Of a DNA stretch of 64,000 nt, positions 36,648-46,881 are shown piece after piece (position 1 is the first letter of the stretch; each line of letters begins with the position of its first letter). The notes under the pieces were generated by a model, which was not told the DNA's origin, searched no databases, and saw only the letters and a program-made list of their open reading frames with translations. Origin of the DNA: Ilyonectria destructans (lineage: Eukaryota > Ascomycota > Sordariomycetes > Hypocreales > Nectriaceae); NCBI GenBank assembly GCA_020740775.1, contig JAHEWK010000009.1, positions 1,612,001-1,676,000 of the forward strand, written 5' to 3'. Position numbers and translations under genes: made by a program.

Positions 36648-38646
36648 CATTGTCAACTCTGGGCTGAGAGCGTTGCATTTGTGGTAGCTACTTGCGCGGC
36701 ATTATTCCATTAGTGGCGTATATGCTCCGTAGTGAGAAGGTCCTGTCAGACGTCATCGTACAGCGTGTAAAACGGACATCCTTCAGGCGTGGTTCAGTCA
36801 GCTTAGCGGAACATGTGAGGTGCCATGACCATGCCAGTCCGAGACACAGAACAAACCAAAAAACAATAAATCATTGCCAAGGTGTGGTCATTCTGGTATG
36901 CGGCGAGGCTAAGAAGACTCTCTCGCGTTCTCATGATTCACCAAAGACGCAAGCCGTCGACGGCTGTTGGCCCAGATTCTATGTTGACGTGGACACTGGG
37001 CTGGTCCGCACATTAATCATCGCCTGTTTAAATACGATATTTTCATCATTGAGTTGAATCGTTCATCTACGAGAATGGCCTTATCCATTATTATCGTGGT
37101 TCTGAAGATCAGGTGAATGTTGCTATCTCGGGTGCCTCCCTATCGCCAAGTCTCAGCTGGCCAATATTTGAGTTACTAACCATACCATATAGTGGGATTG
37201 GCGTTAATGTAGCCATGTGTGCATGGAATATGTTGAGGAGGGCGGGTTGGGCGGGCTGGAGACTCTCTCCCTTATGTATTCGGAGATCCTCTAACAGTGA
37301 ATCTTTCTCGCATCTTTACACCTTATTTAACGCAATTCAACAGTAGTCCCTGGATGTGCACAAAGGCCAGTGCACGAACCGTGATTGCCAGTGGGTCGCA
37401 AAAGTACGCGGCGCCAACTCAATCTCCAGCTTTTGAGGCTCTGCGGGGATCTACCGTTACGCCCGACGATCGTGAACTCTCAACCAAGGTAAAGGAATTA
37501 GAGTTTCGGTTACACTTGGGTGCATTTTCCGCCATATCGAAGGCTAAATCTCGGTGTGCGGTGATGGGATAGAGTGGGCACGCATAAATTGCCGCCATAC
37601 ACTTCTGCTCGCCTCCAAATGACTGCACAGCACCCTCTACAGCACCGCATATATCATCCACCCTCATGTTATATATATTTCTTCTCGTTTCGCTCTTAAT
37701 TATTGCAATTGAGGGAGGAAGGTTTATTTCTTCCACAACGGCCCGTGACTATGCGAGCTGATTATACCTGTGTACAATGCTCAGACTAGACCATGGCTGT
37801 AAGCTGGCAAAAGTGGAACGCTCCACTACAGAGCCAAAGTATCGTCGGATATCACTGTTCAACAATGGCCTTACCTTACCCTAGAGGAATACCAGAGTTT
37901 TTACCCTAACTTCTGCATGTATGTAGACGTCTGCATATCGATCTAGCAAACAATGGGGTCGTTATTTGACATCGATTTAACACAGGACATTAGATCTTCA
38001 GATATCCATTCGACTTAGTCACCTAGACTCTTATTAAACTGTCATCGGGTGTTCCATAAATTGTCAACACGACGTGTCTAATGTCTTGCAACACAGGTTC
38101 ATTATGCCACTCTTTACTTAGCACGGTGGGGCCAAATCGTCACAGAAGGCACGCTCTGGATTGCGTGTCATGGGTCTTACATTCACAGATACTCTCAAGA
38201 TATCTAGAACTGCCAAGTCATTAAAGTCACTTGGGAGCTTAGCCATGTAATGGAACTCTAGCATTGAGATTTGCCTTTTATTGGCGACTTGGTCGGAATA
38301 CGGTTTTTCTTAACTTTGTGACCTACATAAGCTTATAAATTGACCTCGTCAATCTTTGAGAGTCTAATTAGACTACCTTTATTTTTGGGATTATGTGGCA
38401 AAGTACAAAACGTGTCATTGTTGTACAAGGTCATCACTCTATGGGTCAGGAACTGGTGTGTGATCAATAGCAATATGTATATTGTAATAGTAGCATGTAG
38501 CCAGAAGATAAAGTAATTAAAGCCAACAGTAATAGACGTGCTTTTGAAAGTGTGCCCACTTCAAATCAAAGTGTATCTTGCCTTTCAACGTCCGCATCCA
38601 ATAAAATATCAGATATCCCACTACCGTATCCAAGCGCGGTATGCAT
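36648..38646. other. Intergenic, no gene supported
   Basis: Two kilobases of ordinary to AT-rich sequence between the transposon and the 3' end of the pectate lyase. Only short open frames, without recognisable content. Confidence 0.5.
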
Positions 38647-39411
38647 CTAGCAAGACTTGACGGTGGTGTACTTGCAGGACTTGCTGGGGCCGGAGCTGAG
38701 CTTCTTGGGCTCGTTGCCGGGAGTGGTGCCCTGGAACTCGGTGCAGATCTCCTTGACGGAGGTGGCGCAGGTGTTGGTGATGGTGGAGACATCGCCCTTG
38801 TTGGAGTTGATACCGGTGAGGAGCTTGCCGTTGTAGGCCTTGACGTTCTTCACAATGACATTGCGGGTGCCCATGGTCTTGCAGTTGCCGCAAGAGCGGT
38901 AGAGCTTGCCGAAGTCGACAGCGGTGAAGCCATCAATGGTAACCGTTCCGAGGCCGTTGTGCTGGATGATCTTGTCCTCAGCGCCAGTGGCACCTCCACC
39001 CTTGACGAGGGCGTTGCCGTTACCCTTGATGGAAAGGGCGTCCTCACAGACCTTCTTCCACCAGACATTCTCGATGGTGCAAGAACCCTTGCAGTGAACA
39101 CCCTCGATCTGGTCAGCACCGATGATGACGTTCTTGAGGGTAGCACCGTTCTCGAGAAGGAAGACGGCGTCAGCGTCGCCACCCTCAGCCTGGCCAGTGC
39201 ACTTGACACCACGGCCGTAGGTCTTCATGCCACCATCGAAGGTACCCTTGATGGTCTGGACAGACTTGTAGGTGACGGATCCCTTGGAGGCGGGGATAGG
39301 GAAGCTAGCACGCTTCTCAAGAGCTCCCATGGTGTTGGGAGTGACGTTGCCCTGGGGGACGGCAACAACGGCCGAAGCCAGGAGAGCGGTGAGAAGAGCG
39401 GAGAACTGCAT
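38647..39411 (-). CDS. Secreted pectate lyase, PL3 family (254 aa)
   Basis: Intronless minus-strand frame of 254 residues, the usual PL3 length. It starts with a clear signal peptide ([20 protein letters not shown]) and a short propeptide ending at Lys-Arg (residues 33-34). The mature part has the PL3 pattern: [25 protein letters not shown], then [34 protein letters not shown] and [30 protein letters not shown] and a Cys-rich end. These match the parallel beta-helix lyases that cleave polygalacturonate by calcium-dependent beta-elimination. Acidic loop residues around DADAVF and EDALSIKG probably bind calcium. Strong C/G bias in third positions suggests high expression. It appears intact and would act outside the cell on plant pectin. 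Confidence 0.95.
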   Translation of the reverse strand: MQFSALLTALLASAVVAVPQGNVTPNTMGALEKRASFPIPASKGSVTYKSVQTIKGTFDGGMKTYGRGVKCTGQAEGGDADAVFLLENGATLKNVIIGADQIEGVHCKGSCTIENVWWKKVCEDALSIKGNGNALVKGGGATGAEDKIIQHNGLGTVTIDGFTAVDFGKLYRSCGNCKTMGTRNVIVKNVKAYNGKLLTGINSNKGDVSTITNTCATSVKEICTEFQGTTPGNEPKKLSSGPSKSCKYTTVKSC

Positions 39412-40702
39412 GATGAATGATTGAAAAGTGGTTGGTAAGTCGGTATTGAGTTGGCTTTAGTAAGATAAAAAGTGTCTGAAGAGTGACAAAGCTGTAACCA
39501 CCAGGGCTAATGAGTGTGAAAGAAGTTGAGAGAACGAACGAGTGAGTGAGTGAAAGTTGATAGTGATGAGGAAAGCAGTTCATCTACAGACTTCGTGGTG
39601 CCTTATATATCAAGAACCTGCCTCCTTGACCCATCTCTCAATGCGACAACATTATCAGCTCCTGCTATCCCTCCCAACCATTGCAATCTTGCAGATACGA
39701 GCTCGACCCGGGATTGTGGATGCCTGTGGATTGTCTACTAGACGCCATTTGGCAAACATGTCACTCGACCGCCCCTATTGCGACGGGGTTTCAGGACCGC
39801 CCCACCGACGAGGCTAGATTACAGGGCTCGGCAACATCGCGAATGTGGCATGGTGTGACTGCTAACAGTGGGACTTGGCGGTTCTACTGCGGCGTACGGG
39901 GTTTTATTCGTGGAAATACCAAGACAAAACAAGACAGGTTCGGATGTTTGACCGAATGACATTCCCCCTGCCCTAAACAACGGTGACATGCCAGTTCGCA
40001 CCCAATTCGATCACTGCGAGCGGCGAACAAGCTCGGATCCAACCGACCGCGTCGCAGGGCGGGAATGAACGAAGCCAAGGGAAACACGCCACCGGATTTA
40101 GAAGGGCTTAATCTTTGGTAAGCTTAAATTTAACGCTGATGGCGGCCACAGTAGAGTTCGCGACGGCGCGCGGAAGACTTAAGCGGCGCATGGTTCGCGC
40201 GTCGGTCCCAAGGGTTCAACAGAGCAGCGCCCGATCAACAAGGCCACGGATTCCACGATGCATGCCAGATTTTGGCCAAGATCTGGTGACATCCATTCGA
40301 TCCCCATCGCAGCCGACAGGCCGATAACCAGTGAGAAAAGAAGGTTCGTAATAAAAATGGGCTGGGGTGTGAAACACGCCAGGATCCTCCTTGGCTAACG
40401 CCGCCTGCTTCAGCTCGGCCCTCCAGGAGGCTCCGAGTTCCGTGGAGGTGAGGGGATGGTTGCCAGTTGGCATTGAAATGCGGTGAGTGCTGTATTCCTC
40501 CGTGGAAAATCTCTCGGCTCTGAAACGCTCGATTCAAGGTGTTGAATAACGCACCAATCCCGTTCCACGTTCGGTAAACTTAATCAGATGGAGGCTGATC
40601 CACCTCAATAATGCCAAAATCACAGAGCATGAAATGTTTGTGTCATTGTCTAAGCAATATTTTCTTAGGCATCATGTTGAATATCCCACAAACCCAGCAA
40701 CG
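39412..40702. other. Intergenic, pectate lyase promoter and 3' region of the ankyrin gene
   Basis: Includes the AG-rich leader (39420-39560, read on plus as GTGAGTGAGTGAAAG) and the TATA box of the lyase. No gene supported in the remainder. Confidence 0.5.
39602..39610 (-). promoter_or_regulatory. TATA box of the pectate lyase gene
   Basis: On the minus strand the sequence is GATATATAAGG, about 190 bp upstream of the ATG. Confidence 0.5.
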
Positions 40703-43561
40703 TCAAGGCCATGAAGCTTGTGCAGTGGCGGGTGGTGCTGAGTTGCATTCACTTTCCGCCTCTTCCGTTCCCACGCGCTCCTCTTTAGAAGACGTCTTTG
40801 GGTCGTCTAGTTTCCGAGGCAAGCTTCGCATTTTCGATCTCAGCTCGTCTAGGGTATCCTCCAAGGCTGATGTGGCGGATTCCCAGCTCCCTCCACGAAC
40901 CAAACTGTTGATCCCCCGATACCAAGCTGCCAAATCTGGCTCCTTCCAATCTTCCTTTTGCCTGATGAGAGCATCAAGATTCGTGTTCGAGGTGGTCATG
41001 TCCTGTTCAGCTGCGGCCCGAAGAAGCTTCGCTAGGGCGTCAATTTCATCCTGTAGGTTTCGGCATAACATGTTGTTGTACAAAACAAGGAAGGCATCTT
41101 GGTGTTCAGGGCTCATGTGTCGTGCATCTTTAAGATTTGTTGCGTCGTCTCTGTAGTAATAAACATTATCCCACGCCGTAAGCCCACTAGAGTTACGCAT
41201 GTCGGTATTCATTCCCCGAAGCTCTAGGGAATCCAGGTAGTGCATGGCATCGACGGTGCAGTAACGAGCTACATAGTGTAACAGGTTCTGCGAGTATCCG
41301 TCGACAAAATGCAATGACGCGCCGGCGTCGACGAGGTTCCGCAAGGGTGGCATATTGCCAAAACTTAGTACAACCATTGCTGGTGTCCGTCCGTTCGTGT
41401 CTGCTACCTCGAGGTCGTCGCCCTTGACCAGTAGCAGACGCAAAACCTCGTCTGCCGTCTTTTGATCCACTATGTCTCCCATGTAGTGTAAGGGTGTTTG
41501 GCCCCATTTCTGGCGCTTCGTCGGGGATGCTCCGGCTACTAGCAACAAGGCCACCGCCGGGGCGGAGCCGGCCCATGTTGCATAGTGCAGTGCTGTCATG
41601 CCACGGTCGTCTTGCTGGTCCACACGGCAGTTGGCCCTGAGCAATACTTTCATGCATAAGATGTGGCCTTTCAAGGCGGCCAGCATAAGTGCTGTCCGTC
41701 CTCGCCAATCTTTCTCGTTGATATCGGATTTTGCCGCAATCAAGTGCTCCAGGCCCTGCACCCAGTGCTGTTGCACTGCCATGTGGAGAGGGCTGGAGCC
41801 CTGCTCGTTATACTGGCCAATTGCCCACGGTTCCTCCTCGAGAGCCCGTGGGAGACCGCACTCGAGAATCACTGCTTGGTGAACCTTTGTTGATTTTAGG
41901 TCAACCCCATCATTAGCCCATGACCGTGCTTGTTGGAGCAGGTGGACTTCTCTGTCGCTTAGTTTATCGTGCATCGCTTCATTCGCCGCCATTGCCACTG
42001 TACTACCAAGTGTCAGCTTCCCGTCCCCCACAGGACCAGGGAACTCATACCTCGGTAAGCCTTGCTTTGGTAACAAGTCCTTCCAGAGAAAGAGTAAGTA
42101 CTCAACAGAGTCATATACTCCATTGCTAATGGCATACTGCATAATACCCTGTTAACAACTACCGCATCCCGAGACCTCACTGTTATTAACACGTACCTCT
42201 AGTAATCCAAAGTTGTCCTCCCTTTGGTCATCTGGGAAGTACCTAACTCCTTGCTGAAGAAAATCATCGAATGTTCCTCCGTAGAGGATTTGCCCCCAAA
42301 CATCATGAAACGCTGGCAACACCCTAGCTGGTCTTAGCGATAGATCGAGGCTTGTTATGCTGCCGTATGAGGCTTGGATATATAGCAATCCGGCCATATC
42401 CGTTTTGGGAGCCGGTACTCCACTCTTATGTATGAATCGTCTCCTGGATTGCATTCTCTCCAATTGCAAATTCTTCTCCCGAAGTTACTGACGGAATTGT
42501 AGCTGACAAGCCAGGATCCTAACAAAGGTTGAAACCAACGTGGGGATTGGAAACATCCTTGGCAAAAGTGACATCGGCATCTGCAATCTGGCGAGCACTT
42601 GCTTTTTCCTATAGGCAGAATGTTCTGAAATTGTAAGAAGCTATTTTCTTGTTCGTAGGTAGTGGGACGACTCCTGTGTGAGATGGAAGTTAATGTCATC
42701 TCCTGTCTCTCCTGTCCTGGTCGTGGCGTTTTTCCAGTGCTCCCTCGTTGTTTGTCTTCACTTATCGACGATGAAAGGGTCGACTCAAGTTTGTGCCTAG
42801 CTGTTATATCCACGTTGTTGGCTCCCGATTCCGGCGATGACCCCGGCAATTCTTCAACTCTCGAAGCACTTTTCGGTGGGGGCGATTTCGATTCGGCAAG
42901 CATAAATAACTCGAACCGGCGCAAAAGTTCCATGTTGGGTCTGTGAATATGTCAGTAACGGAGCTGTCGGGGTGGCCTTCGGCGTGCTCGTTGTACCTTA
43001 AGCTCACCAGAGCCATATTATCTGTGATGAGCCTATTATTCATGGCCAATTGTTGATTCCCTAGATTCGTCATAGCCATATGTAGAGTTGATTTCGCCCC
43101 TTCTGCCTTTAGTCGGAGTTTTCCCATCCTGTTCTCTTTACGGAGCCATTTTCGCTTCTTGGCCTTCCACTTGTCGTCGTCAACCTTTTCTGTGCAGCCG
43201 TCGAAAACTGCCCTGAGCTCATCCACCATCTCTGCTGCTCTTTGAGCTGACCGAGCTATCAGGCCATCGTCTAGGCGCTGCTTGGAGTCTTTTTCGCGCG
43301 AAAGCGACTCGGAAGTCTTCTTGGCTCCCTCGATAAGAGCCCCAATCAAATCAATCTGGCCGTCTCTTAGCTCTCCCCTCTTAGCTCTCAGGTACAAGCA
43401 GCCCCCGCAGTATAAGAACTAACCTCGTCTCTCAAAGCATCGCATTCGCTCTGGATCTCGGGGATGCCTCGAACCAAACTCGCCACGCTCCGCCCAGCGA
43501 GCAACATCTGGGCGACAGCGATGGAGCTCGCCAAGGCTCCGAGGATCTCGAGTCCGGACAT
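40703..43561 (-). pseudogene. Ankyrin-repeat protein with fungal STAND-type N-terminus, one apparent frameshift
   Basis: Minus-strand exons 43424-43561, 42997-43379, 42197-42940 and 40703-42148. The last probably carries a further 48-nt in-frame intron (42003-42050: GTATGA donor, GCTGAC branch point, GTAG acceptor). The N-terminus (MSGLEILGALASSIAVAQML...ECDALRDE) resembles the helical fungal N-terminal domain of PigL_N/SesA type found on STAND and ankyrin proteins. The middle has a Cys-rich C-S-P-D-C-R-C-R-C-H segment and the SPRWFQPLLG motif seen in fungal ankyrin proteins. The C-terminal half has about five ankyrin repeats (GSSPLHMAVQQ, GRTALMLAALKGH, GMTALHYATWAG, GQTPLHYMGD, GRTPAMVVL) and an acidic tail. 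Exon 3 is one base short of the required phase: the frame shifts near 42370-42410, between VEYRLPKRIW and LLYIQASYGS. This is a true lesion, a sequencing error or an unusual intron. Possible role: intracellular recognition or self/non-self response. Confidence 0.75.
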
Positions 43562-44223
43562 GACGGGTTAGCTAGCCTTTCGCGGGCCCGGCGACAGATA
43601 ACTGGGAGGATTAGTAACTTATTGGGCGCGTATCGGTCGCGTACTTGAAGGAGTAAATGCCAGAGTCTGCGGGGAAAAGAAGAGGGGGCTTACGAACTCA
43701 CTGTTCCGCCGACGAGCCTCGTCTTGGCGCAGCGGGCTCCCTCGGGCGACCCAAAATCTGCCTCGTTGTCCGCTGCAAATCAATGACCAGCGATTTAGAG
43801 GCGCAGCCTGGCCAGTACATGAGTGGCTCAGTTTGGGCGAATGGGATGGAAAGGCGGCGGCAACACAGGGCTAACTCAACAAAGGGCGAATAATGGCAAC
43901 GAGAACTAATACACTATCTCTGATGCGGTGTAGCGAGCCAGATTGAGAAGTCTACTTAGGCGGGAGAGGATGTTTTTGAATCACTGCATGTTGAAGAGAC
44001 AGTAACACTCTACTATGTGTGTACTGATCTGAGGTTTATACTTTGCTAAAGAAACCTTAATAAAGGGAATTTAAAGAGTGACTTCTATATCTAAGTTGGA
44101 GAATTGTATTCTTATTATACCCAGGTGGGATTCAGATTCTCAATACCCTCTAAGCTATAATACCCCCTCTGTGATAAAATGCTGACAGTCTCCCACATAA
44201 GCTGTGATTCAAGCGTCTCTGGT
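43562..44223. other. Intergenic, no gene supported
   Basis: Promoter of the ankyrin gene on its left and the upstream flank of a 5S rRNA gene on its right. Nothing else seen. Confidence 0.5.
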
Positions 44224-44343
44224 ACATACGACCATAGCTCTTAGAAAATACGGGATCCCGTCCGCTCTCCCTTAGTCAAGCTGAGAAGCGGCGAATTAGT
44301 ACTCGGGTCGGTGACGACCGGGGAATCCTCGCTGTTGTATGTT
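44224..44343 (+). rRNA. 5S ribosomal RNA
   Basis: 120 nt from ACATACGACCATAG to GTTGTATGTT. The ends pair (ACATACGAC with GTTGTATGT, helix I). The typical GGGATCCCGTCCGCTC loop region and the hairpin GGTCG-GTGA-CGACC are present, with GCGA/UCGC pairing below it, so the fold is intact. A run of nine T follows immediately, the RNA polymerase III terminator. Dispersed single 5S genes outside the rDNA array are normal in filamentous ascomycetes. An identical copy lies at 54601-54720 in opposite orientation. Confidence 0.95.
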
Positions 44344-44350
44344 TTTTTTT
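44342..44350 (+). terminator. Pol III T-run terminator of the 5S gene
   Basis: Nine consecutive T residues overlapping the 5S 3' end. Confidence 0.8.
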
Positions 44351-45394
44351 GGCCTTTAAAACCAATTTTAAATGGGTCTATTTGTGGACGAAGATCGTGT
44401 GTCTTGGTGGGGAGGAGTATTCCTGTTGACACGCAAAAGTCACCTGGCCCCACCTCTCTGCCCCTGAGTGAGCGCACTGAACAATAGTATCGAGCCCCCT
44501 GCAGCCACCCAACCTACAGGCACTTGAGCCCACTGACGACTGCCGAGACCCTCCCCCGGGCGACAGAACTGAATGCCTTTGCAGACGATACTCCAGCACA
44601 AGTATTGCTCAACGTAGGGCCCGGAGGAGCCGGTAATTAACTTGTGCTATAAAGCACTCATTTTTGCAATACTGCTCCAAACTCCACTTGTCCTTCCCTG
44701 CCACACAACCAAGATTGTGTGGACCAGCGCTAGGATAGCAAGGCAATGCACAAATAGCCAAACCAACCTCTCGCCGCTATTGCCTACGCCGTGAACTTTG
44801 CCGCCACCCCCATCCGAGTCATATTGCCATCTGCCAATATTGCTGGCTCTAGGAAGGTTTCCTTTGGATTACCCATCGAAGCATAGTTCGGCGAGACATT
44901 TGTCATTCACAGTTCAATTCGTAGAATACTTCTAGATGAAGACGCAACACTAGCAGACACTCGTAACACAATTACTACAACAACAATCTGGAACTAACAT
45001 AGAACTGCGCTGGCTGAAGCTATGCGACTGTTTTTACATTACTCTCCGTGTAATTTAGTTGAGTGTTACAGCCAACTGTCTTGGTTCTGGTGCTGCCATC
45101 TCACGTGTTAACCTTGGTGATCTACTGGATACATTGAACTCACGAGTACATCACAATTAGTGTGAAGATATTCAAACACAGAAGATATAACAAGAAACCG
45201 GAAACATAGCATATATATGACCGTAGTGACCCTCTAACCCTCCAGCACAAAGAGATGCACATCCGCTCAAAATGAATGCGCAGGTATCAATGCGAGAATG
45301 ACATGACTAAAACCCCATTCCTAATATTGACCAGCCCACGCTACACTAGACCATGGTCTATATAAACGTTGCATTCTGCACAGACAAATGCCGC
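44351..45394. other. Intergenic, no gene supported
   Basis: About 1 kb of ordinary sequence between the 5S gene and the 3' end of family copy 10. Confidence 0.5.
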
Positions 45395-45814
45395 TCACAA
45401 ATTGTCAAAGTCGATGTTTCGTTCGGTATATTGGGGCAAGGACGGCTTCAATGTCGTTGAAGAAAGGTCCGCAACCGCGTCAACTATTTGCTGTGCGTCT
45501 GGGTCACGGATGAATAATGGAGTACCAGAAACGTAGGAAGAATCCTGCATTCGTTCGTTGACGGGTCTTTCGGTATGCACAATGGGATGTGTGGCGGTAG
45601 CGCTGTCTGCAGTATTTCTGGAGTACAGGGACTTGTTAGCAAAGTGCCTCCTTTAATTACCACGTAATGCAAGGAGTGTCTGGATGAAAAGAATCCAGGT
45701 GGGGTGATCGGGTGTCTGAGGATGGGACATAGGATTCGAGTGTCGGGAGTGGCAAAGGAAAGTTTCTTACCGTGATAAGCAACCCTGGGAAGCATTGACT
45801 GAAGGGGTGGACAT
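45395..45814 (-). CDS. RMQNP-family small protein, copy 10 (88 aa)
   Basis: Minus strand, exons 45771-45814 and 45395-45617, with a 153-nt intron (GTAAGA donor, TCCAG acceptor). Exon 1 is 44 nt and phase 2 (MSTPSVNASQGCLS). Exon 2 encodes VHTERPVNERMQDSSYVSG, then TPLFIRDPDAQQIVDAVADL, ending NIDFDNL. The core has Asp-Ser in place of Asn-Pro. It is the only copy right of the Tc1 element and lies between the two 5S genes. CTTTAAAAG on the minus strand at 46093-46101 lies 280 bp upstream. No signal peptide; function unknown. Confidence 0.77.
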
Positions 45815-46092
45815 GAATGCAGTAGAGCTGGACGCGATCGAGGTCCAAGAGCTATGGGCAGTGGCACTCTTAGTTAACTGTTGGACGAGGTGAAGGAATT
45901 GCCAGGCAATGGAGCTTCACCGAGATGGCAGTGGGAGCGTCCAGGTATCCAAGGGAAGGATTACCGCGAAGTTTAGAGATGGAAGATGAAAAGACTAGTT
46001 GGAGGGGGGAAAGAAGAGATATCGGACGACTGGAGAGCAAAAGCGGTACTGGTGAGAAGGGAGTGTATTTGTTTTCGAGCAGCAGACCCCAT

Positions 46093-46101
46093 CTTTTAAA
46101 G
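46093..46101 (-). promoter_or_regulatory. TATA-like box of RMQNP-family copy 10
   Basis: CTTTAAAAG on the minus strand, at the family's usual distance from the start codon. Confidence 0.4.
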
Positions 46102-46275
46102 GAAATCCAGACCAGGGGTCTCTGTGCCCTGCACCGGGCTATGCGCAGGTTAGCCATAAAGGTTTATGATCAATCTTCCGTTTGCACCTCTCATAAGTGT
46201 CAGGTGTTGTCTTACTCTGCGTGGTACCTCTAATTTCTATATGAGTCGTTGCCTCAATGGTTCGCAAATAATATT

Positions 46276-46473
46276 GCATCTCTGGGTTTGCATCTGTGCG
46301 GCTCTGTTTGCCCCCCGCTCTGGTCTTTTTTACCAATCATGTCGTAGATACAGCTCAGTTGCCTTATCTGGTTCGCATCTCTGGGTTTACATCTCTGCGG
46401 CTCTGTTTGCCCCCGCTCTGCTCTTTTCTACCAATTATATCGTAAATACAGCTTAGTTGCCTTGCCTGGTTTG
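46276..46473. repeat. 99-bp tandem duplication with transition differences
   Basis: Two copies starting GCATCTCTGGGTTT, 99 bp apart. Most differences are transitions (for example CAATCATGTCG versus CAATTATATCG, and GTAGATACAGCTCAG versus GTAAATACAGCTTAG), the second copy being richer in A and T. Confidence 0.75.
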
Positions 46474-46881
46474 TATTACTGAATGTATTGATACTGTCAC
46501 ACATTGGGCAAAATGTGCTAATGGCCAAAATTCCAAAGACGGCTTGAAGGAAAGCGCCAGCACAAAGGTATAAAGAAACTACATACCGACACAAGATTTT
46601 ATTTAATCCTGTAGTAATGTATATACATCACCATGGTCTCACGTTGGATAAATTACTGTTCCCAGCTGCTGTTCCAATCTGTTGCTGCTACAGCAGCAGT
46701 TTCATTCGCTACTATATCTGAAGCCGAGTCACTTTTGCTCTAATATCAAGTGTAACTGAACAATAGCCAAGGAAAGCAGAGTTGAGGTTCAGTGTTTTGG
46801 CTAATATTCTTAACTCGAAAGTCGTTGCCAACAGTGGTAATCCAGAGAGCTTCTCACATATTATCCCAGTAGGCTCCCATA

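Larger units (their letters stand above)
45815..46881. other. Intergenic with a 99-bp tandem duplication
   Basis: Promoter of copy 10, the tandem repeat at 46276-46473, and the 3' flank of the nitrilase pseudogene. No gene supported. Confidence 0.55.

Noticed and set aside
38641..39420. 259-codon plus-strand frame opposite the pectate lyase
   Set aside because: Antisense shadow of a strongly biased real gene.
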